From NCBI RefSeq assembly GCF_000972845.2, contig NC_040018.1:7648656-7712655 (forward strand): a DNA stretch of 64,000 nt, given 5' to 3'. Of the stretch, positions 30,410-44,800 are shown piece after piece. How positions within the stretch are numbered: the stretch's first letter is position 1; every line of letters begins with the position of its first letter. Below the pieces are notes generated by a model. It had not been told where the DNA came from and did not search any database. It saw only the letters and a program-made list of their open reading frames with translations. The stretch is from Larimichthys crocea (lineage: Eukaryota; Chordata; Actinopteri; Sciaenidae). Position numbers and translations under genes: made by a program.

Positions 30410-31885
30410 AAGTTTCTCTTTCAGACTGCCACGGTGGCCTCTCATGCTGTCCTCTCTGTTGTTCATCTCTTATCGAACAGGAAATAAAATGATTTAAGTC
30501 AAACAAACTAGATTAAACTCTATATTGAAATTTAAGTTAAATCTGGAGCTGCTTCATATTTCTCACAGTTCATATAACAACACTATGAACAGCCAGCTGG
30601 CTTATAGGTAGTGGTGTTCTGAGCTAAATTTTGGGATTGGGATCTGATCATGAGGATAATAATTCAGGCAGAACCAGTCTTCACACATTCATAACAGACC
30701 ACATACACTGTAACTGTTGATGCAGTTTTATTACTACACACAAAAATATCTTCAAAAAAACAGAACAGCACGCGTCTTCAGTTAGTCAGTTGCACTTAAT
30801 TAAGGCTATAAGCATTAGTATGCATATATATCATGTTTGGTGTTTGTTAAACACCCGGCATTCTCTCAGCGCTCCGAATGGACTTGTGTTGATCATCATG
30901 ACTGTGGACTGTAAGAGCTATTTGCACCTGACAGAAAAGAGTATACAGCTCTTTATTTCCATGCATACACATCTCCTACGTTTCTCCACTGCATGGAGAG
31001 GTCCAGTGTGCAGGACTTTGTGCCTAGTAGTGGTGAGGTTGCAGATTGCAACTAATTGAATAATGCTCGCCTCACTTTCTTCTTCCAGGAGTGGAGGAGA
31101 AACTACAGTGGCTGTGAAATTTTGTAAACCTCTCTAGAGTCAGTGTTTAATTAGTCTGTTCTGGGCTAATATGGCAGTGCAACATAATGGACTCAAGTGA
31201 TATAAAAAGCTAAATCAACTTCTAAAGTAACAAAAACACAACAACTCTACATTAATGAATTATACACTAATGGAAACAGAATTAATATTTATTCCATTTC
31301 TGCCAATAGACCCTCCTCAATGTGTCACACTGGACCTTTAAGTGCTGATGTATTAGTTGTTGTTGTTTTTAAACACAGGATTAACTCTGAAGTATAGTTG
31401 TGATATTATGAAGTGCTGAGGGGGCAGACCTGCTAGTAATATGTTATTGTTGTATTAATATACCAACCATGTCACTTGGTCTGTAATCCTGCAGCATTTT
31501 GTTGCAGGGCTTTAACTTTGATACACCGTGTAACTGACCTCACAATGTGGAAATTGTCCAATGTAATTGGAATCAGTGTCAGTGTCAGAAAAACCCTTAT
31601 CAGCCAGACCCTAACACACACATGCATATGACATGTAGTTTTAAGGGTGAAGTCCACTCTGTGTGGATACTGTTAAGTTCCCGTCATCACAGCCTATCTG
31701 CTACAAGCTAAGCCAAGTTAAACACAACCAGGGAACAAACAGATCATTGTTGAATTGGCTCCTTTACCATAGGTCCATCACAGTTTGATAATCTGCTCAT
31801 TTAATCCCCTCTGGTCATCTTTTTCTCACATCAGCCTTGATCCTGATATCCAAAGCTCACACTGAATCATGCGACACGCTGCAGC
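30410..31885. other. pkp3 3' flank / 3' UTR region
   Basis: No separate gene was seen. Some of the part next to 31885 should be pkp3 3' UTR; no single polyadenylation signal stands out as the obvious one. Confidence 0.4.
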
Positions 31886-31927
31886 CTAGATGGTAAGATC
31901 CGTGAAGTCTCTTCTGCAAAATCCTTT
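31886..31927 (-). CDS. pkp3: pkp3 terminal exon ([13 protein letters not shown], stop)
   Basis: A 42-nt coding tail follows a TTTTTCAG acceptor 4.4 kb beyond the previous exon. KGFCRRDF aligns with KGYRKEDF at the end of human PKP3, and the phase fits (0). TAG is at 31886-31888. It is too short for ORF callers, but the motif, acceptor and phase agree. Confidence 0.82.
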   Translation of the reverse strand, partial: KGFCRRDFTDLTI

Positions 31928-34900
31928 CTGAAAAACATAAAGACACAATACAAGCACCGGTAAACAATGTAGAAACAGTAAACACAAATATAAAGCAGTG
32001 ATTGAACTAAATATTAAAGCTTTACACTCTGCCATCCATCATGTGCTGCGTGCTCTGTCTGCTCTCTGTGCTTTGCACCACGTCAAGATAATTCCCTTTC
32101 TAACTTCCCGATTAGATTTACTGTAATGTACTTTTCACCTGCATATTTGAGTCTTAAATCACCTGACGCCACATTACTCCGATTCTAACGTCATAACTTA
32201 TTTTAATCACATACATTATACATTACATGACTTTACATAGCAACGACTTTTAGACCAAACCAGTAACTTTCAGGTTTCCTACAAACTAAACTTACTTTGA
32301 CTGTAAAAGCCTTACAACAGCTGGCCATGCACTGTATGTGATTCATGCTTGATGACTTGTTTTGTAGTCTGCTTCTGTTATGAATCGTGTTTCCTGTAGT
32401 GGTGCTTTCCGAGGTTGTTCTTAGGTCTTAGGTTAGATTATTACGGTTGGACATCACAGAGATAAAAGGTTGGATTTAAGGAAAGACAAATAAACGGGCC
32501 ACACAGATTTTGGCTAAACATACATAAAAGTGTTAAACGTATATTCTTTTTTCACCACTGTAACACAAGAATGTTAATTGTACTGTGTTTGCTTTAACTT
32601 GCTATGTTTCTACCAATAAGCAAACCTTTAGTTTGTTCTTTAATTAAAGCAGTAGCCCTGTGATTACTTGTTTTAACCACAGTGGAGCAAGCTGAAAGTA
32701 AAACACAGACACTATCATCACATTTATCATTGACATCATTACCGTATAAAATTATTTTACAGAGTGTGTTAGAAAACCAGTAACATATCAGCACACCTTA
32801 CTGATTTGGATTTTTTAGCTCTGGTTTTGTCTCCACCAACACCTGAGGTCAATATCAGGTTCTTTAGCTGCTTCTGCCATGTGGTGCGTGTTCATCATAG
32901 ATTTCTCACTGAAAGGATGTGCCTGCTGCTGGACAAGGAGTTGATAAGAGACGTTCAGAGACGAGTCTTCAGATACTCAGAAATACTTTGTTTGTACTTT
33001 GAACAGCATGAGATTGGGTTGAGGTTTGAGATTTTACAAATTCAATAGCTTACACCATAGCCACCCAGCAGTGAGATAAAACATGACTTTTGTTTGTTGT
33101 GCCAAGTTCAGGCTTATGGGGTGGAGGGACGTGAAGGGGGGTAAACAGGAGAAACATAACAGTATTCAGCGTCTGCCAAGTCCACCTAACCAAACTCTTC
33201 TTTTATTCATCCCAGAAGACACAAAAGAGACAAACCCAAAATATCTCAGCCAGATTCTTTGCATTCCTGCTGAGAGCGGTCACTGAGAAGCTAAAGCACA
33301 ACAAAATCCAGGTCAGATACTGACCGGGATAGACACAAGATGAGTATTCAGCAGATAAAGTGTAGTCACTATGGTAGACTGTTCTAAAATGATGTAGTTG
33401 TAATTGCTACAGCAGACTTCAGAGGAATATCTTGTTATATAATATAATCGGTGCAGCATGCCACAGCAGATTGGTGCAACATTCTTCTATAAAAGGAGCT
33501 GCTTCTCTTGTTCGTGCCCAATCTGCTGTAATCCTTTGAGCTATCACTTTAAATTATTATCAACTTCATACACTGAGAGAAAAAAAACTACTTATTCTTA
33601 TTCTCACTCGTGATTTTAATAATACCCATTTTGTTGTGGAACAAAGTCATTCAGCATTTCCCGTGGTTTCACTTCTTTATTACCCGTTGAGCTAATATAA
33701 TAAACTCTGGATTGCTCCTCATGCTCAGCTTTACAGAGTGTTCAGCATTGTTTTGGTTTTACAGCCTGAATCTTCTTCATGTTTCACTTTCACAGCTTTC
33801 AGCTGCTTTCAGCAAGACCCACTAAAATAAAATAAACATTTCCTACATTTCCTGGGAACTTGTGTTAACTGTTAACTGTCTTGACATATGCCAAATATTG
33901 TGGAATGCCATTTTAGTCAATATTATAATGATGATATAAATGTGTCGTTATTTCACGGGACTTTCATTTCATCACCCCACATTTCTTTATTTCTCGGTTT
34001 TCTTGCCCAGTTCATCCTGCTCTGCCTGGACTCTCTGTGATTTACGTTTCCACGCCAATAGAGCTTCACCACTGTTGCTAAAGTAACCGCTCTGCTGCTA
34101 ACGGTAGCTGCCATTAATCACCTCCGTATTGTGTTTCCTGTCATGTTGTTAAACTGCACCCTGGCCTCAGTTGGTGTCTGGCTGTTCTGTGAGGACTGCC
34201 ATTTGAATATAGCAGATGGGAATGAAAGGAGCTGGATGGTAAATGTAGCATTGTGAAATAAAAGTCCCCTGAATAAAAGTAGTCCTTTAAAAAAAACAAA
34301 AAAGTTAAAAAAAAAATAAAAAAATAAAAACCTATTTATTTATTTATTAAACTATAATGAATTATTCATATATTTACATTTACTCATTTATTTCAGGATT
34401 TATTTCACAGCCATATTGTTTATGTATCTTTTTATTTAACTACTTTAACTATTAGTCTGAAACCTGAAAGTTTTCACTTCAAGGATGACACACAAACTAC
34501 AGATGTTAGCTTCTAGCTATTGAACACTGTGGAGCCACTATATTTTTTCAGGAATTGGTGAAGACCTAAACAAAGCTAAAATGAGATATATTAATATTCA
34601 TCAAGTGGACATAAACAAATGAATGATTATGCATCTACTGTTTGTGTAAATTAGCCACTGTTTGCTGTTTACACGGTTGTCATAGCTTTAATAGCGTCAG
34701 AGTGTCCAGAATCAGTTCAAACTGTTTTAAATCTTTAAAGCAGGTTCTTAACATTACCAGATATATATCAAACATGGAAAACTCCCTTAAGATTATCAGA
34801 TCCATGAGACGGCTTATTTTCTTTAAGTATGCTGACTCATTACAAATTTCATTAGACAACGCCTGCTGTTAATAGTTTGGTTATCACTGCTCTCTGAAAT

Positions 34901-37900
34901 CTGCTGAGGTATGTATTTTTAACATAGTAGTCATGAATAAAAGGACTGAATGAGATATTTGCCCTGCTTCAGCACTGATTTCCCAATGTGTGACGTGACA
35001 GTTTGAGAGCTGCCCCAGCGCAGACAAGAACTTTAGTAATTCTACGATCCAATTGCTATCAGCTACAGAGAAAATATTTGCATTTGCAGAGCCAAGTATC
35101 CCCAGATAAGACCGGGCCAGAGGCTAACGGGATGCAGGAGTGGGGGTAGGAGCACCAATAGGGAGAGAGGAGCGGAGGTCAAGTGAGATAAAAAACAGAT
35201 GTGTGCAGACTTAAACTACAAAAACATCTGGTGGAGACAAAAGTTTGAAGCACAATGTCATTCCACACCCACACATTCTGCTGTCCATTTTAACTTCAGA
35301 CTCACGTCTTTATTCACACCCACACACACACAACACTAAAACACCCCATATTAACAGAGCAATTGGTTTTGGTTTAGTGTCTTAAATTTTTTGGAATGTT
35401 TTTTAAAGACTATTAAATATGGCAAGTTTTACTGTCCCACTGCATTAACAGAACATAGTAAATCTGTGGCGTTGATTAGGGTTTTTAGTCAGTGATAGTA
35501 CCCATTTTACACAACAACCACCATCCAAGACAAGTATGTATACCCTACAATATTTGTATTGAAAGCAACACAATATATTTATTTACATAAATAGATGTGA
35601 TTTATAGGTTAAAATGACAAAATCATATTCCTTTTTCTAGAGTGTGATGAAGGAGTTGTTATTTTCCTCAATTGTGGTTAAATTTAAATACTACTCATTT
35701 TTTTTCAAATGATGTGGTATAACAACTTGTCAGGTTCAAATAAAATTGATAGTTTTGTGGCAGGCAGTGCAGTAAATGCCACAATGAGTTCACAGAATAT
35801 AAAGTGCAGTTACTGAACATTTATATGTTGTTTCGCTGAAATTCTATTAAAGTTACAGTGAAACAGAACTTTCACTGTCTTTAGTCTCATGTATGCAAAA
35901 GAATATGTGGGCAGGAAAAGAAAGTGATTTAATCAAATTCATGAGATGTGATTGATTGTGACTGTATCATGTGTGAGAGATTGCTCCAGGGTGTCTTAGT
36001 GGATACAGCGCAATAATTGCCAATTTAATTCTGTTGATTATAGGACCCAACAATTATCAACCAGCACTGCAAGTCCCCTGATCCCCTTATCTCTGCAGAG
36101 TGTTATTGGGTCTATTAGTTTATTGCTTTTGGTCTTCTGGCCCTAAAAATCAGCTCGTATCAAACAAGTTTCCGCCTTTCTTTGGTGATAAAATAATAAA
36201 AACGCTGTGTTTCAATTCATGTACTTCCACTGCACTATTACCTGACATTTCAGAGACTGGACTATATGCGATATCTGAATGATTTTGACAAATGTCTCTT
36301 GGTATCAGCAGCTGTGGGTCTCACCTGTTTGTAGTCTCTGTGCAGTTTGTTGTACTGGAACATGTTGCAGAGGACAGTTGAGGCCGCTCTGGCAGCTTTT
36401 AAACTCCCACTGCTAAACCAAGACACAGTGATAGACAGTCAGAAACAAGGACTAACAAGGAGGAAATACCACAGTACAAACACATGGGAGTAAACAAGTG
36501 ATAAACACTCTCAAATGATCTGCAAATATTTTTAAGACATTTAAGTGTGGTCAAGCAGGGACAAGCCGGATCAGCTCAAGATATATTATAAATAACAGGA
36601 AACTGAAAGATTGTTGTAGGACCTAAAAAATGTAAACCAATTAGAAGGAAACTTAGGTCAGAAGTACAGATCAGCTTCTCAACTCATCTTCCACAGTCCA
36701 TAGTCACCACAATAAATGACATTGCACTTTACCTTAACATATATTACTCTAGGTGTATAGATATCTGTCCAAAGTTTCGACACGTTTTCTTATTCAGTGT
36801 TACTTCCTATATTGTAGATTCACACTGAAGACATCAACTATGAAAGAACAAATCAAATTATCTTTTATTTTCATTTATATTTTCATAATATATATTATAT
36901 TTTCATTAAAAAAAAAGGAAACCAACCAAAATATTTAAGAGTAGCCACCTTTTGCTTTCATGACTTCTTTGTACACTCTTGACATTCCCTGAATTAGATT
37001 CTTGAGGTTGTCACCTGGAATGATTTTCAATTAACTGAATTGTCTTGCAAAAGTTAATTCTGTCAGAATTTCTTGCCTTCTCAATGTTAGTGTTGGCATA
37101 CAGTGAATAGCCCTATTCAACTACTGTAGGAATACATATTATGGCAAGAACCACTCAACTTAGTAAAGAGAAGTGACAGTGCATCATTATTTTAAATCCT
37201 CATGAGGACCGCTTCAGAGTTAGCTCTGCTGCAGAGAAGTTCATTACAGTTAGCAGCCTCAGAAAATCAACAATTAACAGCCCCTCAGATTAGAGCCCAC
37301 ATAAATGCTTCACAGAGTTCAAGTGGCAGACACATCTCAACATCAACTGTTCAGAGGAGACTGTGTGAATCAGACCTTCATGGTCAAACTGCTGCAAAGA
37401 ATCAACGACTGAGGGAGACCAACAAGAAGAAGAGAACTGCTTTGACCAAGAAACACAATGAACGGACATTAGACCAGTGGGAACCTGGACTTTAGTTTGA
37501 TGAGTCAAAATTTGAGACTTTACAAACACTGGGTCTTTGTGAGATGCCATCATTTGTTTTTCAAAAGGACAATGACCTAAAACACACCTCTAGGTTATGT
37601 AAGGACTATCTGACCAAAAAAGAGTGATGGACTGCTCAGTCAGATTACCTGGCCACCACAATGAACTGAACTAAACACAGTTGAGATGGTTTAGGGTGAG
37701 TTGGACCACAGCACGAAGAAATAGCAGCCAACAGGTGCTCAGCATATATTCAAGACTGTTGAAAAACCATTCCCAGTGAACCGTTCCTTGACCTCATGAA
37801 GCTGATTGAGAGAAAGCCAAGAGTGGCTCCTTTGAAGAATCTAAAAAACCTGAAGGCTTGACTGAACATTACTGTTGAGGAGCCTTTTTTCCACTGTACT

Positions 37901-40900
37901 ACCGATATTTGAGGATTAGAGTAGAAGTCAGTTTTACCTGTTATCATGGGATGTCTTGATGCCCACCAGTTTCGATATGCCATTTAAGTATGAGATGTCA
38001 CGGGCTGCCAAGGAACTGCAGGTGACCAGGTGATTGAGGGCTCCGCAGATGTTGACCACCACTTCAGTGGAGGGTGATTTCTGAAGGCCATCACTGGGCA
38101 GTTTGGACACCAGAACATTCACCATGTTCTTAGCTGCAAGGACAAAGAGCAAGCATGATTGTCTTACAGAACTGTTTTTATATACAGTAAATGCTCTGAA
38201 CTTTCAGTCATATCAGGTACACCTCTGTGGGTTGGATGTTCCATAGAATCTTCATCATCAAATTCAAATCTCTCTTTCATACTGTGTTATAATCCACCAA
38301 TTCTAAAAATGACGTAGCAGCTACCATACACCAAGTGACTGTGGCTCAGTGGTAGAGTGGATCGTCCAATAACCCCCAAGGTTGGCGGTTCAATCCCCTG
38401 CTGTTAAAAAAAACGATTGCCATGGCCGAGGTGTCCTTGAGCAAGGCACGGCAACCCACCCCATTGGCTTATTTATGTTTGACAGACAGCTAAGCAAGCG
38501 TATGAAGCGCATGTCGTACTCTGCTTCTGCACCCATGGAAATCCCACCCACCAGGCACGTTTGTGTCAAAACCGCAATCAAAAAGTCGGGGAGCGGGGCG
38601 GTCGGTGGTGTAGTGGGTTAAGCCGCCGCCCCGAGTGTAGAGGCTACAGTCCTCGCTGCAGCTGGCCCCGGTCCGAGTCCCGCATCGGACGGCTAATTTA
38701 CTGCGTGTCACTCCCCTCTCTCTGCCCCCTGCTTCCTGTCTATCTTCAGCTGTCCTCATCATTAAAGACATAAAAGGCCAAAATAATAATCTTTAAAAAA
38801 ATTTTTTTTAAAGTCAGGGAGCACAAACGAAGGTTGGAGTCATAATCAAAGAAAACGGCATCAAACAAAACTGAGAAAGAGGCAGACAAATATTTTACAC
38901 GATTGCTCAAATGATTTCATTGCATTCTTTCAACCTTTTGACACAAAATTGATTCCATACAACAGGTGCCTGCCTGGATGGGCTAAATGCAGAGAAGTAA
39001 TTTCACCTTCAACGTGATTAATAAAGTTTCTAAAAAAAAAAAAAAAAAAAGTAGCTGTTTGAACTTTGAGTTTGAGTATTGAATTCTATTGTTAGTGTCA
39101 GCAAATACAGATATTGCCCCAATAAAGAGTGCCCTTTGGGGAACTCTATAATGCAAGGGGCTGTATCAATGCAAAATATAAAACAAATCTGCAGTGAGTG
39201 TTTCCAGCCCAATGGAGAATGGAACAAAAGTAACCCAGGTTTGCAACTTACCCATGTAGTCTTTGTTGGAGCAGTGTCTGGCCAGATTTCTCAGCAGGCC
39301 GGTCAGAGGCTTCAGCTCCATGTCACTGTCAGTGTCTAACAGATCCAGCAAGATGGGCAGCATCCTCTCCTGGTCGACCACCACGCCACTCAACACTGAT
39401 GCCCACTGGCAGAGAAGGACAGAGCTCACATTTGAGTACTATTGTTGGTTTTCTTGTTGAAGAATCCCACCCCAAAAAATAAGTCTGACAATTTGGAATA
39501 TGAATACAGATGCATAGTTCACATTTCTTTGGTGTATGAGATCTTACCCTGCCCTCTCCTGCAGTGATATTTTGCAGGGCTCCTATGGCAGCCTCGCGGG
39601 TGGTGGTGCTGCCGTCGCTCTGCTGCAGAACAAGCTTGTACAGCCCCACCACCTTAGGGTGCCACAGCCACTCAGACCCGTTAGGCTGTCGGGACACCTC
39701 AGACAGTATGGACAGATTCTGGTTACGCTGCCGTAGAGGAGGTGAAGGAGAGAAAATGTCCATTTATTGTATATACATACGATACATTCTGATGTAGCTA
39801 CACAACAGTGAGTTCACTATATTATTCTCACATCAGATTTATAACTTTTTGTGACACAAAACAAGTTTTTTCTCTTGTATAAATCCTGAATTTCCATGCC
39901 AGTTCTCAAGATGTCTTTCTGTAGACTAAAGTGTTGGATAAATAAACAGGCAGAGGGGCAGAGCACTATCCTAAAGCAGGATAAAAGTCCCTGTTTACCC
40001 TCTATGTAACCTGGCTCATGATCTGTACCACATGGAAAATCAGGGCATATATAGTTAAACGGGTCCCTTTCTCCTCACTCTAAGAGTGACCATGAGAACA
40101 TACATGTAATTGTGGGCCTGACGTTTACTCTCCATTAGCCTCCATCGCTATTGAGATGTGTAATGTGATCTGCTGGTTGTGTGTGCTGTGTTGGAAACTG
40201 AGCCTCCCTGTGGACCCGTGGCCACTTCTAAGGTTTCTATCTGCTCGGGCCACTTATTATCTGGCTATTACTGAGATACCTGAAAGAAGCTGGACCTGCT
40301 GGATTCAACAGTTTGACCCAAAGCTTGCCTTTTGGAGTCTTGAGTGAAATATTTTCATTATTTTTCATTATTTATTATTTGCAAATATGACTCAAGCACA
40401 TTGGAGTGCAAATTATATATATGGTAAGATGCCCAATATGGATGATGTGGCTTCTCAGGACTGGTCATGTGGCTACGAACATGAGCACAGTGCACGGTGA
40501 TAGTGACATACAGCAAAGATAATGACTAGCAGACACGAGGAGAAAGCCTTTTGCTAAGCAGCAAAAATAGCAGCAAGCACACGTCAGTGAATGAGAGCAT
40601 GGCAGTTTTATGTGCTGCTTAGAGAGATGTGATAGGTGTGGCTGTGGCAGGCAAGCTAGAAGGCTGACATAATATCCAAAAGGTTTCTGATTATATAAGT
40701 CTGGATCTAGAAGAAAACATCCAGGACAAACTTGTAATTACCCTGAATTGTAAGGAAAATGAAATGTAATAAATATAAACCCTTATCTCTGTTTTGTTTT
40801 CAGCCTCTTTAGCTGCACAATGCTCCACTATGTTCAACAGCTAGCCTCTAACTGTGTCTGTCTGTTCTTTGGTACTGGACTAAAAACAGATTTATGCTAC

Positions 40901-41668
40901 TGATGAAAATAAAAGGTAGCTGGGAGCCACAAGACAATCAAAACAGTAATGGCAATGCTGAAAGAGGCTAAAACAGTAAACACTTATTTGTCCTGATTGT
41001 TAATATAAAGTGTTTATTGTTGCATCTTTTAACATCCTCGAATTCGTCGGTTTTAGTCACAGCTGTGTCAGGAGTGTAAATCTTACATCAGTATCCTTTC
41101 TGTTGTACATAGTAAAGCAGCCGATGGCCTCGCTGTCTTTGGGGGCAGAGGCTCTTGTTCGGCCCTCCAGACGGATTTGGACCGAGGTGGGCAGCTCAGT
41201 GTACAGCTGGTAAGATAGATTCCTCATCACGCACAATGAATTCTCCAAACCCTAAACATGGAGAAAGACAGAGAGATAGAAGAGAGAGCCATTAGCAGAG
41301 TAAAAGTGGACTCAATATAGTAATAAAAAACTGACTGACATGACTGGATACTTCAAATACTTTTAATATTTGACAGGCTACTGAGGAAACCTCGTCCTGC
41401 TTACACTACTGGTTTGTGGAACTCAAACCAACCAAAGTTTTTGTTGTTGGAAACAGTCCGTAAAAGGGCAAAGAAAATACAGACCATATGACTGGATGAA
41501 ACATCTGTCACAGTCTATCATGTGCCAACTTTAACCAGTCAGAACAATGAACTGTATAACGTAGTCAAACTCTTACTAAGGCCAGTTGGAAGAGTGAAAA
41601 CGTGCTTTACATCAAGAAGAACTTTCAGTTCTGTTCTTTTCTCTTCTTTCATAGAAGAAATTCTCCAG

Positions 41669-41707
<39 letters not shown>

Positions 41708-41753
41708 TATATATATATGATATATATATAGAAATATATATATATATATATAA

Positions 41754-41834
<81 letters not shown>

Positions 41835-44800
41835 ATAATAAAGATATTTCTTATAGTCAAGCAAATGCTGCCTGAGAACAATGAATGGCAGATCACTGTC
41901 AGGGCACCACAAATGTGTATAAAATGTCATGACATTGATCCAGTAGTTGTTCAGACATTTCAGTTTGTACCAAAGTGGTAAACAACACATTAATTTATGA
42001 AGCTATGTATGGCTAAAAATCTTCTCAATTATCTTTTTTTTTTTTTTTAAAAACCAAAGTGTCTAAGACTACAGTGACGTGTTAGACATCAATGTTTATA
42101 AGCAGATGTAAACAGAACCTTGTCGTTGTCTTGTCAGAACAGCCAGAGATAGTCAAAAGTGGATCTAGCTTTATGTTTCTATACTCTTGGTGAAGAGGGC
42201 GATCCCTCACGTAGCTTACAATTGTCACACGATGATACTGGATTATAGTAAAAGGAATAGAAGGTTGAAAACAACAAGCAGTGTTTCTGTTTCTGAAATT
42301 AAAGCACGAATTTACCTCACTCAGCTCCTAAACCCTAAAAAACACAATTCACCACGGCCTTTTTCTTCTAATGGACTGAATGAAATGTATTTTCATTGTT
42401 TAAACAGGCAACATCTCCCTTGGCGAGTTCATGCCGTCTGGTGCAGGGAGGGTTTATGTTGATGTTTAACAAAAGCAGCGAGTACATCAATCATCTTAGT
42501 TAAAGGTTTATCCAAGTGTCTGTAAGTGATTTGGTTTGCCGCTTGTTGACAGTACTCCTAGCCCAAGTCAACGCCTGTCGCAGTATGCCAAACCACAACG
42601 AGGGAAGAATGGTCTCCTTATATATCAAGCGTAGAAGAGCAAGTATTCACCTACAGCTGGTGATAGGTCACGTAGCTCATACTGAACCAGTGAAATTCTG
42701 AAGAACTGAGAGATTAAGCACTGGATTGGGTAACAAGCTGACATTCCTTAGTAATTAATCCACAATTCCAGTGCAGCTGCCAGCTGAAGTAACACACCAT
42801 TGAATAATTATTTATTATTTACAACAAATCTCATGAAAAGACTGAAAACCAGGGGTGTCGGTTAGCTCAGTTCGAATCCGACCTGTGTGCCCTTTGTTGC
42901 ATGTTGTTCCCCATATTCCTGTCGCTCTTCAGTGCTGTGTGAATACATATGATTGATGAGCAGTTAGCACCTTGCATGGCAGCCAATGCCATCAGTGTAT
43001 GAATGTGTGTGAATGGGTGAATGAGATATTTAGTGTAAAAGCGCTTTGACTGGTTGAAAGACTAGAAATGCGCTATATAAGTACAGTCCATATAGAAAAA
43101 GAAGTCTTATCCCTTGACTTAAATATGTCATAATGTGCCATAGAGTCTTTCATTTCGTGTAGCCTTGACTTTTTGGGCTTTTTATCTCCAGCTTCGGTGG
43201 TTTGTGCTCATAGCTACTTACTTACGTTCTGAGGGGCTTGCCTGTAGCCATAATAACCATTTTCAAATCATTGTTATTTACAGTGTTTAAAAATGTCACA
43301 GGCTATTACAGTGCAAGTCAGAGTTACCTTGTCATCTGCTGTCTCCTCTTGTTGAATGTAGCACACCAGAGAGTCCACCAGGCCTTTCATATCTCTCATC
43401 TTCTGCCTCGTCCTTTCATTCACTGAGCTCAAGTTCCTACAAACACATACATACACAGTGAGAGACATCTGAACCCCAGCTGGACTGTCAGAACGTAATG
43501 CAGTGAAGCTGTCTTTGATCTTTGAGTTAGTTTAACTTTATGAAGCTCTCAAGTCCCTTCGGTAGCAGCTCCACAACTTAAAAAAAATCTGTTTTTTTGT
43601 ACTTTATTGCACTTAAATGCAACTTTATCTCTCTGTGAAGAAGCTCCTGACAGACTCGGACATGTTTTACAAGCTGTTATCTGAACGTAACTTCCATTCC
43701 ATGTGATACAAATGAAGAATTAGATTTATATATGACAACACATGAAATATGAAATAACACAGCAGCAGTTAGTTTATGCTTAAAGTGCCTGAAAGCTGCA
43801 TTATGTAGAGTCAGCATAAAGACTTCATCCTTCTAAATGTACCCGTGTTTCAGTAAATCATTCTGGTGTATTGTTTCCCATTTGTCACACCGCGGTGAGG
43901 TTTGTCCTGTCTTGGGGTTTTTGTCTCGTTACTTCCTGTTTTATTTTGAAATCTAACTCTCCTCTCGTTTCAGGTCACTTGCCCTTCCTCATGTGTCACC
44001 GGTCTGATTGTCTCACCTGATCCCTGATCGTTTCCACCTGTTTCCCATTTCCCTCATGTGTATTTAGTCGGCGTCTTCCCTTTGTCTTGTGCCAAAGTGT
44101 TTCGTCTTGTCCGTTCACCTAAGCCCTCATCGTCACAGATCCCAATTACCCGGACCTGAGCTCCGTACCTTCCTGCTACCACCACCTTAAAAGGGTATTT
44201 AACAAAACCAAGGCTCTGTCACTTCCTCCTCATCGACCGTACGATTGTGCTATTGAACTAATTCCAGGCTCCACCATTCCCAGAGGCCGCCTGTACGCGG
44301 TCTCTGGGCCAGAGAAGGAGGCCATGAGGGAGTATATTGATACCTCCTTGAAAGCTGGACTGATTCGCCCCTCTTCATCACCTGCCGGAGCTGGTTTCTT
44401 CTTCGTGGGAAGAAAAGACGGTTCTCTAAGACCATGCATTGACTACAGCCCACTTAATGACATAACCATAAAGAACCGCTATCCACTTCCCCTTATGTCA
44501 TCTGTTTTTGACCAGCTCCAACAGGCCCAGATCTTCACCAAGTTGGATCTTCGCAACGCTTATCATTTGGTGTGTATAAGAGAGGGTGACGAGTGGAAGA
44601 CTGGGTTTAATACTCCTAGTGGTCACTACGAGTACATGCTCATGCCATTTGATCTCACTAATGCTCCGGCCGTATTCCAGGCCATGATTAACGACGTACT
44701 AAGAGACTTTCTCGACCATTTCGTGTATGTATACTTGGACGATATACTCATCTACTCCCCTGACCTGACTACCCACCAAGACCACGTAACCCAGGTATTA

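Larger units (their letters stand above)
42049..44132. repeat. 2.08-kb duplicated block, copy 1
   Basis: It is identical, as far as I can compare by eye, to 48121-50204 (offset 6072). It includes a SINE, one pkp3 exon and most of a gypsy LTR. Identity starts right after a T homopolymer at 42030-42048. Confidence 0.9.

Noticed and set aside
32806..33286. Two plus-strand ORFs in the last pkp3 intron
   Set aside because: Short, with no known family and no start or splice support.
38339..38420. tRNA gene
   Set aside because: A and B boxes are present but the sequence does not fold as a full tRNA and continues into a SINE body.
41649..41990. 113-codon ORF with Thr-His and Tyr-Ile runs
   Set aside because: A translation of the compound TA/TG microsatellite in a pkp3 intron; no domain.
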